Origin: Ensifer sp. Root278
Lineage (GTDB): Bacteria > Pseudomonadota > Alphaproteobacteria > Rhizobiales > Rhizobiaceae
Reading direction: 5' to 3'
DNA length: 64,000 bases
Assembly: GCF_001429285.1 (NCBI RefSeq)
Contig: NZ_LMJJ01000040.1
Location: 354,281-418,280 of the forward strand
Part shown: piece after piece, positions 22,464 to 31,507 of the stretch
Numbering within the stretch: position 1 is the first letter of the stretch
Layout: every line of letters begins with the position of its first letter
Notes under the pieces: generated by a model
What the model was told of the DNA's origin: nothing
The model's database searches: none
Seen by the model: only the letters and a program-made list of their open reading frames with translations
Translations under genes and position numbers: made by a program

Positions 22464-24566
22464 ATGACTGCCACATCTCCTTCCCTGAAACGCAATCTTT
22501 CCGTGAGCCAGCGGCTGGCGACGCTTGCCGGCGCCGCTTTTGTCGGCTTCGGCTCCGTGCTCGGGGTGGGCTGGTACCAGGGCGGCCAAGCCAATAACGC
22601 CTTGCAGGGCGCTGTCGCGGCGCAGAACGGGCTGACGACCGTCGATGAGGTCCATCTGGCGACGACCAATCTCGTGCTCAACGCGATGGATAGCATCATC
22701 GACAGAGAAGAGGGCGCGATCCAGCCGGCGCGCGCCGCCAGCATTGCCGAGATCCTGAAGCTGCTCGAAACGAAGTCCGTTGAGATCCAGGCGCTTGCCA
22801 AGCTCTTGGGCCGGAGCGAGGTGCTTTCGACCTTCGACGCCGATGTCGCGGAACTGCGCAAGGCGATCGGCACCGACCTGAAGACGCTGATCGAAGGCAA
22901 GGCTTCGGCCGACGACTTCGGCAAGATCGACGATGCGATCGACGGCGCCGGCGAACGGGTCGCCACGGCTTTGACCGGACTTTCCGAAGCGGCGACCGAG
23001 TTGGTGCAGACGCGCGTTGCCGAGGCGCGCACTGTGTCCGACCAGGCGTTCCAGCTTCAGGTGGCGGCTGGGCTGCTGGCGATGGCGACGCTGCTTTATC
23101 TGCTCTGGTTCCACGGCAGCACGCTCCGCGCCGGCATCCTCGGCCTGCGCAACGGCATGCAGCGGATCCAGAACGGCGATCTTTCAACCAAGGTCGAGGC
23201 GCTCGACCGCGGCGACGAAATCGGCGCGATGGCGCGCTCGGTCGATCTCTTCCGTCTTTCGGCCATCGAGAAGCAATCGCTCGAACAGAGCGCCGCACTC
23301 AGCCGGCGGGAAATCGAGAAGGAACGCGAAGATCAGCAGAGCGAGCGCGAGGAAGCGGTGCGCCGTATCCAGGCGGCGATCGACAATCTCGGCCGTGCCC
23401 TGACCCAGCTTGCCGATGGCGATCTTGCCGTGGCGATCGAGCGGCCCTTCGACGGCAATCTCGATCAGCTCCGCCAGAACTTCAACCAGACGGTCGAGCG
23501 GCTGCGCGTGGTGCTTTCGAGCGTCAAGGAGAATGCGCTCTCGATCGAATCGAACGGTCGCCAGATGCGCACGGCCGCCGACGATCTCGCGCGCCGCACC
23601 GAACGACAGGCGGCCTCGCTGGAACAGACGTCGGCTGCCCTCGACGAAATCACCGTCACGGTCCGCACCGCGACCCAGCGCGCCGAAGAGGCAAGCCGCA
23701 TGGTCGGCGAGACGCGCACCAATGCGGAGGAATCCGGCCGCATCGTCGGTGAGGCGATCGCCGCCATGGCGCGGATCGAAAGCGCCTCGAACGAGATCGG
23801 CAAGATCATCAACGTCATCGACGAGATTGCCTTCCAGACCAACCTTCTGGCGCTGAATGCCGGCGTTGAGGCGGCCCGCGCCGGTGAGGCCGGCAAGGGC
23901 TTTGCGGTCGTGGCGCAGGAAGTGCGCGAACTGGCGCAGCGCGCCGCCGGTGCCGCCAAGGATATCAAGGCGCTGGTCAGCCGCTCCGGCAACGAGGTCG
24001 GCAGCGGCGTCAAGCTCGTCCAGGCGACGGGCGAAGCGCTCGGCCGGATCGGTGCCGATGTCGCACGCATCAACGAACACATGACCTCGATCGTCATGGC
24101 TGCGCGCGAACAGTCGACCGGCCTCAACGAGATCAGCACCGCCGTCGGCCAGCTCGACCAGATGACGCAGCAGAATGCCGCGATGGTCGAGCAGACCAAC
24201 GCGTCGAGCCACACGCTGGCGCAGGACGCCGAGCGTCTGACCGGCCTCGTCGGCCAGTTCCGCGAAGGCCACACGATGCAGCGCGCCATGCCCACCTTGG
24301 CGCCGGCCCCGGTGGCGCCGCCGGCAAGGGCGGCAATTGCTTCGGTGCAGACGAAAGCCCCTTCGGCTTCTGCCGTTCAACGGCCGGCCGCCAAGGGCAC
24401 CGGCGAACCGGTGCCGCTGCGCAAGATCGGCACCGCCAAAATGGCCTCGTTTCCAACTCCATCTCCCGCAAAGGCCCTGATGGGCAAGCTGGCGGGCGCA
24501 TTCGGCAACAAACCGGGCTCTGTGCCGTCGACGACGGCTTCCGGTGAAAACTGGGAAGAATTCTGA
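22464..24566 (+). CDS. Methyl-accepting chemotaxis protein
   Basis: A 700-residue transmembrane chemoreceptor. An N-terminal helix (about 15-35) and a second near 200-215 bracket a periplasmic helical sensor of about 160 residues without a recognisable ligand pocket. A HAMP domain follows (LRNGMQRIQNGDLSTKV), then a second HAMP-like segment (RALTQLADGDLAVAIERPF). The conserved signalling hairpin is DEIAFQTNLLALNAGVEAAR and FAVVAQEVRELAQR. The protein ends in the pentapeptide NWEEF, a CheR/CheB docking tail of the WxxF type. cheW is 2 bp downstream. Confidence 0.95.
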   Translation: MTATSPSLKRNLSVSQRLATLAGAAFVGFGSVLGVGWYQGGQANNALQGAVAAQNGLTTVDEVHLATTNLVLNAMDSIIDREEGAIQPARAASIAEILKLLETKSVEIQALAKLLGRSEVLSTFDADVAELRKAIGTDLKTLIEGKASADDFGKIDDAIDGAGERVATALTGLSEAATELVQTRVAEARTVSDQAFQLQVAAGLLAMATLLYLLWFHGSTLRAGILGLRNGMQRIQNGDLSTKVEALDRGDEIGAMARSVDLFRLSAIEKQSLEQSAALSRREIEKEREDQQSEREEAVRRIQAAIDNLGRALTQLADGDLAVAIERPFDGNLDQLRQNFNQTVERLRVVLSSVKENALSIESNGRQMRTAADDLARRTERQAASLEQTSAALDEITVTVRTATQRAEEASRMVGETRTNAEESGRIVGEAIAAMARIESASNEIGKIINVIDEIAFQTNLLALNAGVEAARAGEAGKGFAVVAQEVRELAQRAAGAAKDIKALVSRSGNEVGSGVKLVQATGEALGRIGADVARINEHMTSIVMAAREQSTGLNEISTAVGQLDQMTQQNAAMVEQTNASSHTLAQDAERLTGLVGQFREGHTMQRAMPTLAPAPVAPPARAAIASVQTKAPSASAVQRPAAKGTGEPVPLRKIGTAKMASFPTPSPAKALMGKLAGAFGNKPGSVPSTTASGENWEEF

Positions 24567-24568
24567 TC

Positions 24569-25033
24569 ATGACCAACGCACTCAAGCAGTCCGGTGCCTA
24601 TCTCGAAATCGTGTCGTTCCATCTCGGCGACCAGGAATTCTGCATCGATATCATGGCGATCCGCGAAATCCGCGGCTGGGCGCCGGTGACGCCGATGCCG
24701 CACACGCCGCCTTACGTGCTCGGCCTCATCAACCTGCGCGGCGCGGTGATCCCGGTGATCGACATGGCCGCCCGCCTCGGCATGAAAATGACGGAGCCGT
24801 CGGAACGCTCGGCGATCATCGTCACCGACATCGCCGGCAAGCTCGTCGGCCTGCTGGTCGAGCAGGTCTCCGACATGATGACGATCAAGAGCGAAGCCCT
24901 GCAGCCCGCGCCGGAGATCATTCCGGAAGCGCAGCGTGCCTTCTGCCGCGGCATCGTCGCTCTCGAAAAGACGATGGTCTGCTTCCTCAACCTCGACACG
25001 GTCATTGCCGACGAGCTGGCCCAGGCCGCCTGA
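24569..25033 (+). CDS. cheW: Chemotaxis coupling protein CheW
   Basis: A 154-residue CheW that bridges chemoreceptor and histidine kinase CheA. Motifs are FHLGDQEFCIDIMAIREIRG, PYVLGLINLRGAVIPVIDMA and GLLVEQVSDMMTI. It starts 2 bp after the receptor gene, so the two are translationally linked. No cheA is nearby, so this pair must feed a kinase encoded elsewhere. Confidence 0.96.
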   Translation: MTNALKQSGAYLEIVSFHLGDQEFCIDIMAIREIRGWAPVTPMPHTPPYVLGLINLRGAVIPVIDMAARLGMKMTEPSERSAIIVTDIAGKLVGLLVEQVSDMMTIKSEALQPAPEIIPEAQRAFCRGIVALEKTMVCFLNLDTVIADELAQAA

Positions 25034-25059
25034 GTTCGACACCTGGCAGAGTTGACGGG

Positions 25060-25092
25060 CACCCCGGCGGGATCTCCGCCGGGGTGTTTTTC
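25060..25092 (+). terminator. Terminator after cheW
   Basis: A perfect 11-bp stem CACCCCGGCGG / CCGCCGGGGTG with a GATCT loop is followed by five T. Confidence 0.93.
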
Positions 25093-25273
25093 GTTTCGGC
25101 AGGTAGTGGATCGCGCCGGTCAAATTAAACTTCGGCAATGATCTTCACGCTTGGGCGATACCATTGTGACAAATCGTCATGTGGCGAGCTGGAATACTTG
25201 TACTAACTTACCGTTGTTGCTGGGTGCCCGAACGGAGGCCGGGTGCTCGGTCCCGACAACAGGAGTTGGACTC

Positions 25274-25576
25274 ATGACAATCTCTGTAAGGAAACTTGTA
25301 GCCGCGCTCTCCGTAACGATGTTGATGGCTGGCCCGGCTCTGGCTGATAGCTACTATCAGGGCATCGACGCCAACAATCCTCCCGGAACGCGGAACACGC
25401 AAAAGGCCATGCCGCTGATGAAGCGGCCCTCTGCCACGGTTGACACGATGTCGACGGGCAGCATCAACAGAACCTCCACACCGACCCCCGTCTATCGCGA
25501 TCGTCAGCCTTTCGGCGGCTATCAGGGCGGTGACGGCGAATATTATCAGGGCATCGTCCCGCCGAACTCCTACTAG
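25274..25576 (+). CDS. Small secreted repeat-motif protein
   Basis: A 100-residue protein with an AGGAG ribosome-binding site and a Sec signal peptide (VRKLVAALSVTMLMAGPALA). The mature part begins DSYYQGIDANNPPG and ends EYYQGIVPPNSY, so the same YYQGI-x-NP element occurs at both ends. A low-complexity Thr/Ser/Pro middle lies between. It is probably periplasmic or extracellular. The family is not recognised. The 180-bp region between the cheW terminator and this gene is less GC-rich than the genes around it. Confidence 0.75.
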   Translation: MTISVRKLVAALSVTMLMAGPALADSYYQGIDANNPPGTRNTQKAMPLMKRPSATVDTMSTGSINRTSTPTPVYRDRQPFGGYQGGDGEYYQGIVPPNSY

Positions 25577-25721
25577 AGCAGCGGAAGTGGAATGGGGTGC
25601 TCCCAGACACTTCGCCCTGTTCCGCCCTGATGAGGTTTCGCGAGCGCCCGTGAAGGGGCGGGCGCTTCGCACCCTTTGAGACGGATATCCTTGCAGGCTG
25701 ACGCAGGCGGCAGGGGAGCGC

Positions 25722-26219
25722 TTACTGCGGCTTTCCGTTCTGCCAGGTCACCGTCTGGCCGTAGAGCGGAATGGTGGAGATCGACATCTTGGCCGAGCCG
25801 TCGGTCAATTCACGCGAATGCGCGAGATAGATCAGCGTATCGTTCTTCCGGTCGTAAATCCTTGTGACCAGCAGGTTCTTCCAGACAAGCGAAAGCCCTG
25901 AGCGAAACACTTCCTCGCCTTCCTTCGATAGCTCGATGTCGCCGATTTCGATCGGGCCGGTCTGCCGGCAGGCGATCGAGTTGTTCGATGGGTCCTCGAA
26001 CCAGTTGCCGTTCTTCAGCCTGTCGATGACGCTGCGGTCGAAATAGGTGACGTGGCAGGTGACGCCCTTGATCTTCGGGTCGGTGACGGCATCGATCATG
26101 ATATCGTTTCCGAGCCAGTCGACGCCGACCTCGCCGACCGTTTCGGCGCGGGCGGGCAGGGCGGTTACCGTAAAGGCGGCGAGACCGGCAACGAAGAGAG
26201 CGCGAACAGCACGCAACAT
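25722..26219 (-). CDS. creA: CreA family protein
   Basis: A 165-residue exported protein of the CreA family (function unknown). The signal peptide is VRALFVAGLAAFTVTALPARA. The mature part has the family features VGEVGVDWLGNDIMIDAVTDP, KIKGVTCHVTYFDR and IACRQTGPIEI with two conserved cysteines, and a C-terminal DTLIYLAHSRELTDGSAKMSISTIPL read in pieces. The GGAGGA ribosome-binding site supports the start at 26219. Confidence 0.93.
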   Translation of the reverse strand: MLRAVRALFVAGLAAFTVTALPARAETVGEVGVDWLGNDIMIDAVTDPKIKGVTCHVTYFDRSVIDRLKNGNWFEDPSNNSIACRQTGPIEIGDIELSKEGEEVFRSGLSLVWKNLLVTRIYDRKNDTLIYLAHSRELTDGSAKMSISTIPLYGQTVTWQNGKPQ

Positions 26220-26232
26220 GGATGTCCTCCTG

Positions 26233-26332
26233 CAGCGACGCGCGTCACTGAGACGCGTGAGAGGTCGCCGTAGCGTTTCGATGGCTGCATGTTTCGTCCG
26301 CGAATCGGTTGCGGTCCAAGGAGACATGCATT
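26233..26332 (+). repeat. Rhizobial intergenic repeat, family A copy 2
   Basis: CAGCGACGCGCGTCACTGAGACGCG...GTCGCCGTAGC then GGCTGCATGTTTCGTCC...GGAGACATGCA in the same two-palindrome layout as 12724-12828. It lies between creA and the GGDEF gene (both minus strand), overlapping the creA leader. Confidence 0.75.
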
Positions 26333-26383
26333 GGCCAAGCTCACATAGGTTCGGGAAGCGGCATTACAAGCCGCGGGGGTCAG

Positions 26384-27628
26384 TCAGCCGGTATCGCGCA
26401 GCAGCCGCGGCTCGAAGCTTCGGCTATCGGCGGCACGCATCTGTGCGGCTGCGGCCGCCAGCGCCCGCGCGCTCGCGTCCGGCTGGAAGCGGCCGGCAAT
26501 CGTGCAGCGGTCGCGCCCGTCGGCCTTGGCGTCATAGAGCGCCATGTCGGCGCGGATCATGATGTCACTGATCGTGTCGCCCGGCACAGCCTCGGCAAGA
26601 CCGATGCTCACCGTCAGCCGGATCGGCCGATCGAAGCGGCCGATCGGCGTGTCGCGCACCACGCGGCCGATCTCCTCGGCAAGCGTAAAGGCGGCATCTT
26701 CCGTGCAATTGGGCAGGACGATGCCGAACTCTTCGCCGCCGATGCGCCCCAGCGTGCCGCGGCCGGTGAGACAGGTGGCGACGGTGCCGGCAAAATGGCC
26801 GAGGGCGGCATCGCCAACCGCATGGCCATAGCGATCGTTGATCTGCTTGAAATAATCGAGATCGAGCAGCAGGAAGGATACCGGCTGTTGCCGCGCGAGA
26901 CTGGTGGTGAGGGCGCGCTGGCCGAGATCGAGCAGGGCACGCCGTGACAGAGCGCCCGTCAGCTCGTCGCGGGCGATCGTGGTCTTGAGCTCGGTGATTA
27001 CCCGGTTCTGGATCATCAGGATCACGCCCAGGAACAGTGCAGGCAGGTAGAAGTAACGCATGACGGCGCAGGCGAAATCCCAGCTGACGGGTGCAGGCGA
27101 AACCGATGCGGTCGCGTGGGCGGCGGGCGAAAACACGGTGACCGCGAGCAGCGTCGAGCAGCCGGTTGCCACGCAGGCGATGACGCAGAGCCGCTCTATC
27201 GGCCCGGGCGCCTGGCGCCGGTGCTGCGAACAGACGGCGATGATCAGCACGAAGGCGGCGGCAATGCCGATGACGGAGAGCGCATGCAAGGTGGTGCTCA
27301 TGGCACCGAATGCGGCGATCAACAGCGCGACGAACGCCATCGACGCGGCCGCGACGAGGGACGTCGAGGTGCGTCTCTGAACGCCGAGTGCGTGGTGAAA
27401 GCCGCAGAGCACGAGCAGGCAGGCGCCGGCCAGGAACACGAAGCCGATCAGGGACAGAGGCTGCAGCGTCGGAAACGCGGAGAGCATCATGAACAGGGTC
27501 GCGGCACTGGCCACCGCACAGGCCGCGGCGAAGTCCGTGCCGCCCTCGATCATCGAGGCCCGCAGCGAAATCAGGACCGGGAGCATCGCCAGGAGGGCAA
27601 TGATCGATATGGCAGGGAGAAAGCTCAT
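26384..27628 (-). CDS. Membrane diguanylate cyclase (GGDEF domain)
   Basis: A 414-residue protein with a six- to eight-helix membrane sensor domain (residues 1-about 235) and a C-terminal GGDEF domain that makes cyclic di-GMP. The active site reads GRIGGEEFGIV, a functional GGEEF variant. The upstream DLDYFKQINDRYGHAVGD is intact. The inhibitory I-site RxxD normally five residues before GGEEF is not present (GRGTLGRI instead), so product inhibition may be lost. The start at 27628 was chosen because the extra upstream codons are not membrane-like and overlap the divergent promoter region. Confidence 0.92.
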   Translation of the reverse strand: MSFLPAISIIALLAMLPVLISLRASMIEGGTDFAAACAVASAATLFMMLSAFPTLQPLSLIGFVFLAGACLLVLCGFHHALGVQRRTSTSLVAAASMAFVALLIAAFGAMSTTLHALSVIGIAAAFVLIIAVCSQHRRQAPGPIERLCVIACVATGCSTLLAVTVFSPAAHATASVSPAPVSWDFACAVMRYFYLPALFLGVILMIQNRVITELKTTIARDELTGALSRRALLDLGQRALTTSLARQQPVSFLLLDLDYFKQINDRYGHAVGDAALGHFAGTVATCLTGRGTLGRIGGEEFGIVLPNCTEDAAFTLAEEIGRVVRDTPIGRFDRPIRLTVSIGLAEAVPGDTISDIMIRADMALYDAKADGRDRCTIAGRFQPDASARALAAAAAQMRAADSRSFEPRLLRDTG

Positions 27629-28031
27629 TTCGAAACGGCCTGTCGTGCTAAAGTCAACAAAGGCGGCTTGCGTCTCAGCCAGATATGCAAGGCCAATTGG
27701 TAGCGAGGGCGCCTTAACGAAACCCGGTGGAATCCGTTGCAATTTTACCGATTGGTCGGGATTGGCACGGTTGTTCACATGCGCACCCCGGCAACCGATA
27801 GATGGTGGATTGTCCCGGCCTTCAGGCGCGCCAGGATAAGAGACCCGTGGATGTCCTTTGGCCGATGCGAGGACCGCGCGAGACGACCTGGAAACCGGGC
27901 CTGACAGCAAACGCCGGACGCGGGGGAACCCGAGCGGGTTTTCCTCATTTCGCGTCTGCGGGCCAAGTTCCTCCTCGTCCACTGGACGGGGATCCGACCC
28001 GCGGCGGCGGTGGAAACCTGGGAGAGATGAG
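27629..28031 (+). other. Divergent promoter region, no gene recognised
   Basis: A 403-bp gap between the divergent GGDEF and phosphoribosyltransferase genes. ORFs crossing it read through low-complexity sequence with no family resemblance. A GC-rich imperfect hairpin (about GGGGAACCCG / CGGGTTTTCC, 27931-27953) is visible. Nothing firm can be assigned. Confidence 0.4.
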
Positions 28032-28700
28032 GTGTTTACGGGAACATGGCTCTTCGAAGACAGGGCGGATGCCGGACGGCAGCTCGCTGAGACGATCGCG
28101 GGCGAGACGCTGATCGATCCGCTGCTGGTGGCGCTGCCGCGCGGCGGCGTGCCGGTTGCCTATGAGATCGCGGTTCGCATCGGCGCGCCGCTCGACATCT
28201 TGATCGTCCGCAAGATCGGCGCGCCGGGGCACGCGGAATTCGGGCTCGGCGCGCTGGTCGACGGCGAGGAGCCTGAACTGGTTCTCAACCGCCAGGCGAT
28301 CCGGCTAGTGCGTCCGGCAAAGGGCTATCTGGAGGCGGAAACCCAACGCCAGCATGCCGAAATCCTGCGGCGCCGTACCCTTTACTTCGGCGATCGCACG
28401 CCGGTCTCACCCAGGGATCGTGACGTGATCCTCGTCGACGACGGAATTGCCACCGGCGGGACCGTGCGCGCGGCGATCAGGGCGTTGCGGCGGGCAAGCC
28501 CACGCCGCCTGATCCTTGCGGTTCCGGTGGCGCCGAAAAGCGAAATCGCCGAGCTGCGCAGCTCCGTCGACCTCGTCATCTGCCTCGCCACCCCCTTTGC
28601 CTTCCGCGCCGTCGGCCTGCACTACCGCGACTTCGAGCAGACGAGCGATGAGGAAGTGATCGCGTTGATGAAGAAGGCACGGCGGGAAGACGAGAGTTGA
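28032..28700 (+). CDS. Phosphoribosyltransferase-fold protein
   Basis: A 222-residue protein of the type I phosphoribosyltransferase fold. The PRPP-binding motif VILVDDGIATGGTVRAAIRAL (read in pieces) and the N-terminal LVALPRGGVPVAYEIA are clear. In related proteins the PRTase domain is often found alone or fused to a dienelactone-hydrolase-like domain, and the substrate is unknown. I chose the GTG at 28032 (GGAGAG ribosome-binding site). An upstream in-frame ATG at 27858 would add 58 low-complexity residues. Confidence 0.85.
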   Translation: MFTGTWLFEDRADAGRQLAETIAGETLIDPLLVALPRGGVPVAYEIAVRIGAPLDILIVRKIGAPGHAEFGLGALVDGEEPELVLNRQAIRLVRPAKGYLEAETQRQHAEILRRRTLYFGDRTPVSPRDRDVILVDDGIATGGTVRAAIRALRRASPRRLILAVPVAPKSEIAELRSSVDLVICLATPFAFRAVGLHYRDFEQTSDEEVIALMKKARREDES

Positions 28701-28864
28701 ATGCGTCGACGCTGGCGCCTCGGTTGCCGTGAACGCCGAAACCCGTCCGAATAGTTGCATGAAGCGCGCTCACCCGTATTGCAACGGCAGGCCTCACGCG
28801 CCACATTCCCGGCGCGTGATGTTGGCGGAGTGGGCGCCGGAGGAGGCGACCCCGAGGAGAGATT

Positions 28865-29503
28865 ATGGCCGCGAAGCTGGAAATTGGAAAGACGCTCGAG
28901 GATTTCTGTCGTCCGGAGCGCATGGCGCTGGTCGTCTACGACATGCAGGTGGGTATCACCAGGCAGATGAAGAATGGCGCCGAGATTACCGGCCAGGTGC
29001 TGAAGGTGCTGGATGCAGCGCGGGCAGGCGGCTTTCCGGTGATCTTCCTTCGGCACCTCTCAATGCCGAAGCCGCTGATGGGCGCCTTCCAGATGCGCCA
29101 GGCGATGGCGTGGCAGCGGACGGACGATCCGGATGCGGTGCATCCCTGGTTCCTGCGCGGCACGCCGGGCTTCGAGCTCGTGCCGGAGCTTGCGCCCCGC
29201 GAGGACGAGGCGATCCTCGACAAGATCACGTTCTCCGCCTTCGAGGGCACGCCACTTGCCATGATCCTGCGTGATCTCGGGCTCACCTCCTTTGCGATTT
29301 GCGGCATCGCCACCGAAATCGGCATCGACCCGACCGTGCGCCACGCCACCGACCTTGGCCTGGTGCCGATCGTCGTGCGCGACGCCTGCGGGGCAGGGCA
29401 TCACGAGGCGGGCGAGCGCTCGATGGAAAACATCGTCTTCATGGGCGATGCGATCATGACCGATGTGGCGGCGATCACTTCGGCGATGGCCAAAGGGCGA
29501 TGA
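28865..29503 (+). CDS. Isochorismatase-family cysteine-hydrolase-like protein
   Basis: A 212-residue alpha/beta hydrolase of the isochorismatase superfamily. The catalytic Asp is in ALVVYDMQVG and the Lys in LDKITFSAFEGT. The nucleophile position in ICGIATEIGIDPTVRHA is Gly rather than the Cys of nicotinamidases and N-carbamoyl hydrolases, as in true isochorismatases. No siderophore genes are nearby, so the substrate is open. A GAGGAGAG ribosome-binding site supports the ATG. Confidence 0.88.
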   Translation: MAAKLEIGKTLEDFCRPERMALVVYDMQVGITRQMKNGAEITGQVLKVLDAARAGGFPVIFLRHLSMPKPLMGAFQMRQAMAWQRTDDPDAVHPWFLRGTPGFELVPELAPREDEAILDKITFSAFEGTPLAMILRDLGLTSFAICGIATEIGIDPTVRHATDLGLVPIVVRDACGAGHHEAGERSMENIVFMGDAIMTDVAAITSAMAKGR

Positions 29504-29555
29504 CCAGAGGGTAGGGCGGCAGTGCCTCTCCATCCAATCGATCATGGGACCGACA

Positions 29556-30016
29556 ATGACAGACAATCTCCGCATCCGCCCGCTCGCCAGGGCCGACTAT
29601 GAGCAATGGCTGCCGCTCTGGGATGGCTACAACGCCTTTTACGGCCGATCCGGCGAAACGCGCTCGACCCCGCGATCACTGCCATGACCTGGTCGCGCTT
29701 CTTCGATGCCTATGAGCCTGTTCATGCGCTGGTGGCCGAGAGCGAGGGGCGGCTGATTGGGCTCACCCATTACCTCTTTCACCGCAGCACGACGGCGATC
29801 CAGCCGAATTGTTATCTGCAGGACCTCTTCACCAACACGCAGGCACGCGGAAAGGGCGTCGGGCGGGCACTGATCGAGGGCGTCTACGAGGCGGCGCGGG
29901 CGGCCGGCTCGCCACGGGTCTATTGGCAGACGCACGAGACCAACGAGACGGCGATGGCGCTCTACGACAAGGTGGCGGAGAAGTCGGGATTTATCGTCTA
30001 TCGCAAGATGGTTTGA
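29556..30016 (+). pseudogene. GNAT acetyltransferase with internal frameshift
   Basis: The first frame starts at 29556 (MTDNLRIRPLARADYEQWLP...YNAFYGRSGET) and runs into a stop near 29687. The second frame takes up the protein as LDPAITAMTWSRFFDAYEPV and continues through the acetyl-CoA site QDLFTNTQARGKGVGRALIEG to the end at 30016. Joining the frames at about 29658-29662 by restoring one base (ACG GCG CTC instead of ACG CGC TCG) gives one GNAT protein of about 153 residues. This is either a genuine one-base deletion or a sequencing error. Confidence 0.85.
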
Positions 30017-30022
30017 GGCGCT

Positions 30023-30076
30023 TACGGCGCGTCGCGATCTTTTCGCACGACGTTATCGCAAAACTGCTGCGCACGG
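30023..30076. repeat. Rhizobial repeat, family B copy 3 (degenerate)
   Basis: GGCGCGTCGCGATCTTTTCGCACGACGTTATCGCAAAACTGCTGCGCAC-type sequence (given in part) matches the copies at 34211-34278 and 46491-46594, with an internal deletion. It lies between the GNAT pseudogene and the 3' end of the cyclase gene. Confidence 0.7.
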
Positions 30077-30100
30077 CGCGGCAAAGCGGTGTGCGGCACC

Positions 30101-31363
30101 TCACATATCCGCCTTTGCGAGGTTGCCGACTTCGTTTGTACCGGCGCTCGGCAACTGCATGGTCCAGATTTCGGTCAAGCCGAAGCCCTTGATGTCTTCA
30201 TGGCCCGAGCATTCGAATTGGAAGTGCTCGTTCAGGCGCCGCCTGATCTCCGCGGTCGTCGTGATGCAACCGGGCTTGCCGATCGCTTCCAGGCGCGCGG
30301 CAAGGTTCACCGGCGCCCCCCAGACGTCGTAGGCGTATTTCGTTCGCCCAAGCACGCCGGCCGTTACCGATCCCGACGCCATGCCGGCGCGAAGCCTCAG
30401 CACGACATCGTAGCGTTCGCCGATCTCGCGGGCAGCGGCGATGGCGCCGAAGCCGAACGCGGCGGCCGCCTTCTCGGGGGCAGGGTGTCGGGCGGGCACG
30501 CCGGCCACGGCAAGATAGGCATCGCCAATGGTCTTGATCTTCTCAACACCGACCGCCGCCGCCAGCCTATCGAATTCGCTGAAGAGTTCGTTGAGCAGGC
30601 TCACGGTCCTTTCCGGTCCCAGGCTGTTTGACAGGCTCACGAACTGGACGATGTCGGTCAGGACTACGGTCGCGTGCTCGAATTCATCGATGATCGTTTC
30701 CCGCTCATTCCTAAGCAGGCGCGCCACGATCTCGTCCGGCATGATCGACGCCATGAGGCGGGCCAGCCGCCCTTGTGCTTCTCTCGCCAGGTGGAAGGCA
30801 TAGTAGATCGTGGCGAAGCACATGAGGGTGAGGGTGACGATCGACGAGGAATAGATGAGCTGCAGGAAGCCGCTGGCGTCATAGACGCCTGACCGCGCCT
30901 CCGGGAACGCGATGGATGCCGCGATGACCGTGATCGTGGCCGTGGCGCTCAAGACCGCCACCAGGGCGACGTTCTGGAACCCAAGGATCGCGAAGGCGAC
31001 CGGCGTTGCGCCGAGCAGCGTCAAAAGCACGCCGGAGTCTCTGCCGACATAGGAGGCGATCCACACGAGGATCACGACGCAGATCCCGAATTCCCAAAGC
31101 CCTGATGCCACGCGCCCGAACCGATGAAAGAGGGGCGTCAGCGCGGCGGCCGCCGCCAGAGCGAGATTGGCATAGACGAGCGGGACCAGACTTGGTTCGC
31201 CGTGGAGTGCGTAGATGAGAGCAAAGCCCGTGGTGGTGACGACGATCACGCACGCCGCGACATTCGCAACGAGAATGCCTTCGCGGTCATCCTCGGCAGC
31301 ATTTGAAGCGCCTACCTCCAGCAGGCCGCGAACAGCGCTCGTCCAGGACATGTCTCCATCCAC
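30101..31363 (-). CDS. Class III adenylate/guanylate cyclase, membrane-anchored
   Basis: A 420-residue protein with about six transmembrane helices (residues 30-195), a short helical linker with RLARLMASIMPDEIVARLL, and a class III cyclase domain. Metal-binding ATVVLTDIVQF and KTIGDAYLAVAG are present. Transition-state residues are in YDVWGAPVNLAARLEAIG (Asn and Arg present). The family WGD is WGA here, so nucleotide preference is uncertain. The start could also be the internal ATG at 31351. Confidence 0.93.
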   Translation of the reverse strand: MDGDMSWTSAVRGLLEVGASNAAEDDREGILVANVAACVIVVTTTGFALIYALHGEPSLVPLVYANLALAAAAALTPLFHRFGRVASGLWEFGICVVILVWIASYVGRDSGVLLTLLGATPVAFAILGFQNVALVAVLSATATITVIAASIAFPEARSGVYDASGFLQLIYSSSIVTLTLMCFATIYYAFHLAREAQGRLARLMASIMPDEIVARLLRNERETIIDEFEHATVVLTDIVQFVSLSNSLGPERTVSLLNELFSEFDRLAAAVGVEKIKTIGDAYLAVAGVPARHPAPEKAAAAFGFGAIAAAREIGERYDVVLRLRAGMASGSVTAGVLGRTKYAYDVWGAPVNLAARLEAIGKPGCITTTAEIRRRLNEHFQFECSGHEDIKGFGLTEIWTMQLPSAGTNEVGNLAKADM

Positions 31364-31507
31364 TTCGCGTCGAGGGAGATCGGTACAAGGTTTCGTTCAA
31401 ACGCGAGAATTGTGCCTGCAATTATTAGTGCACTTCGCCGGTCGACGCCATGAGATCGACGGTTGCGCGGTCACTGGGGAATGCACGCGAGGAGGGCTCT
31501 GACCTCC

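Noticed and set aside
27640-28031. N-terminal extension of the phosphoribosyltransferase or GGDEF genes into the shared gap
   Set aside because: Both extensions are low-complexity, overlap each other, and lie upstream of better starts.
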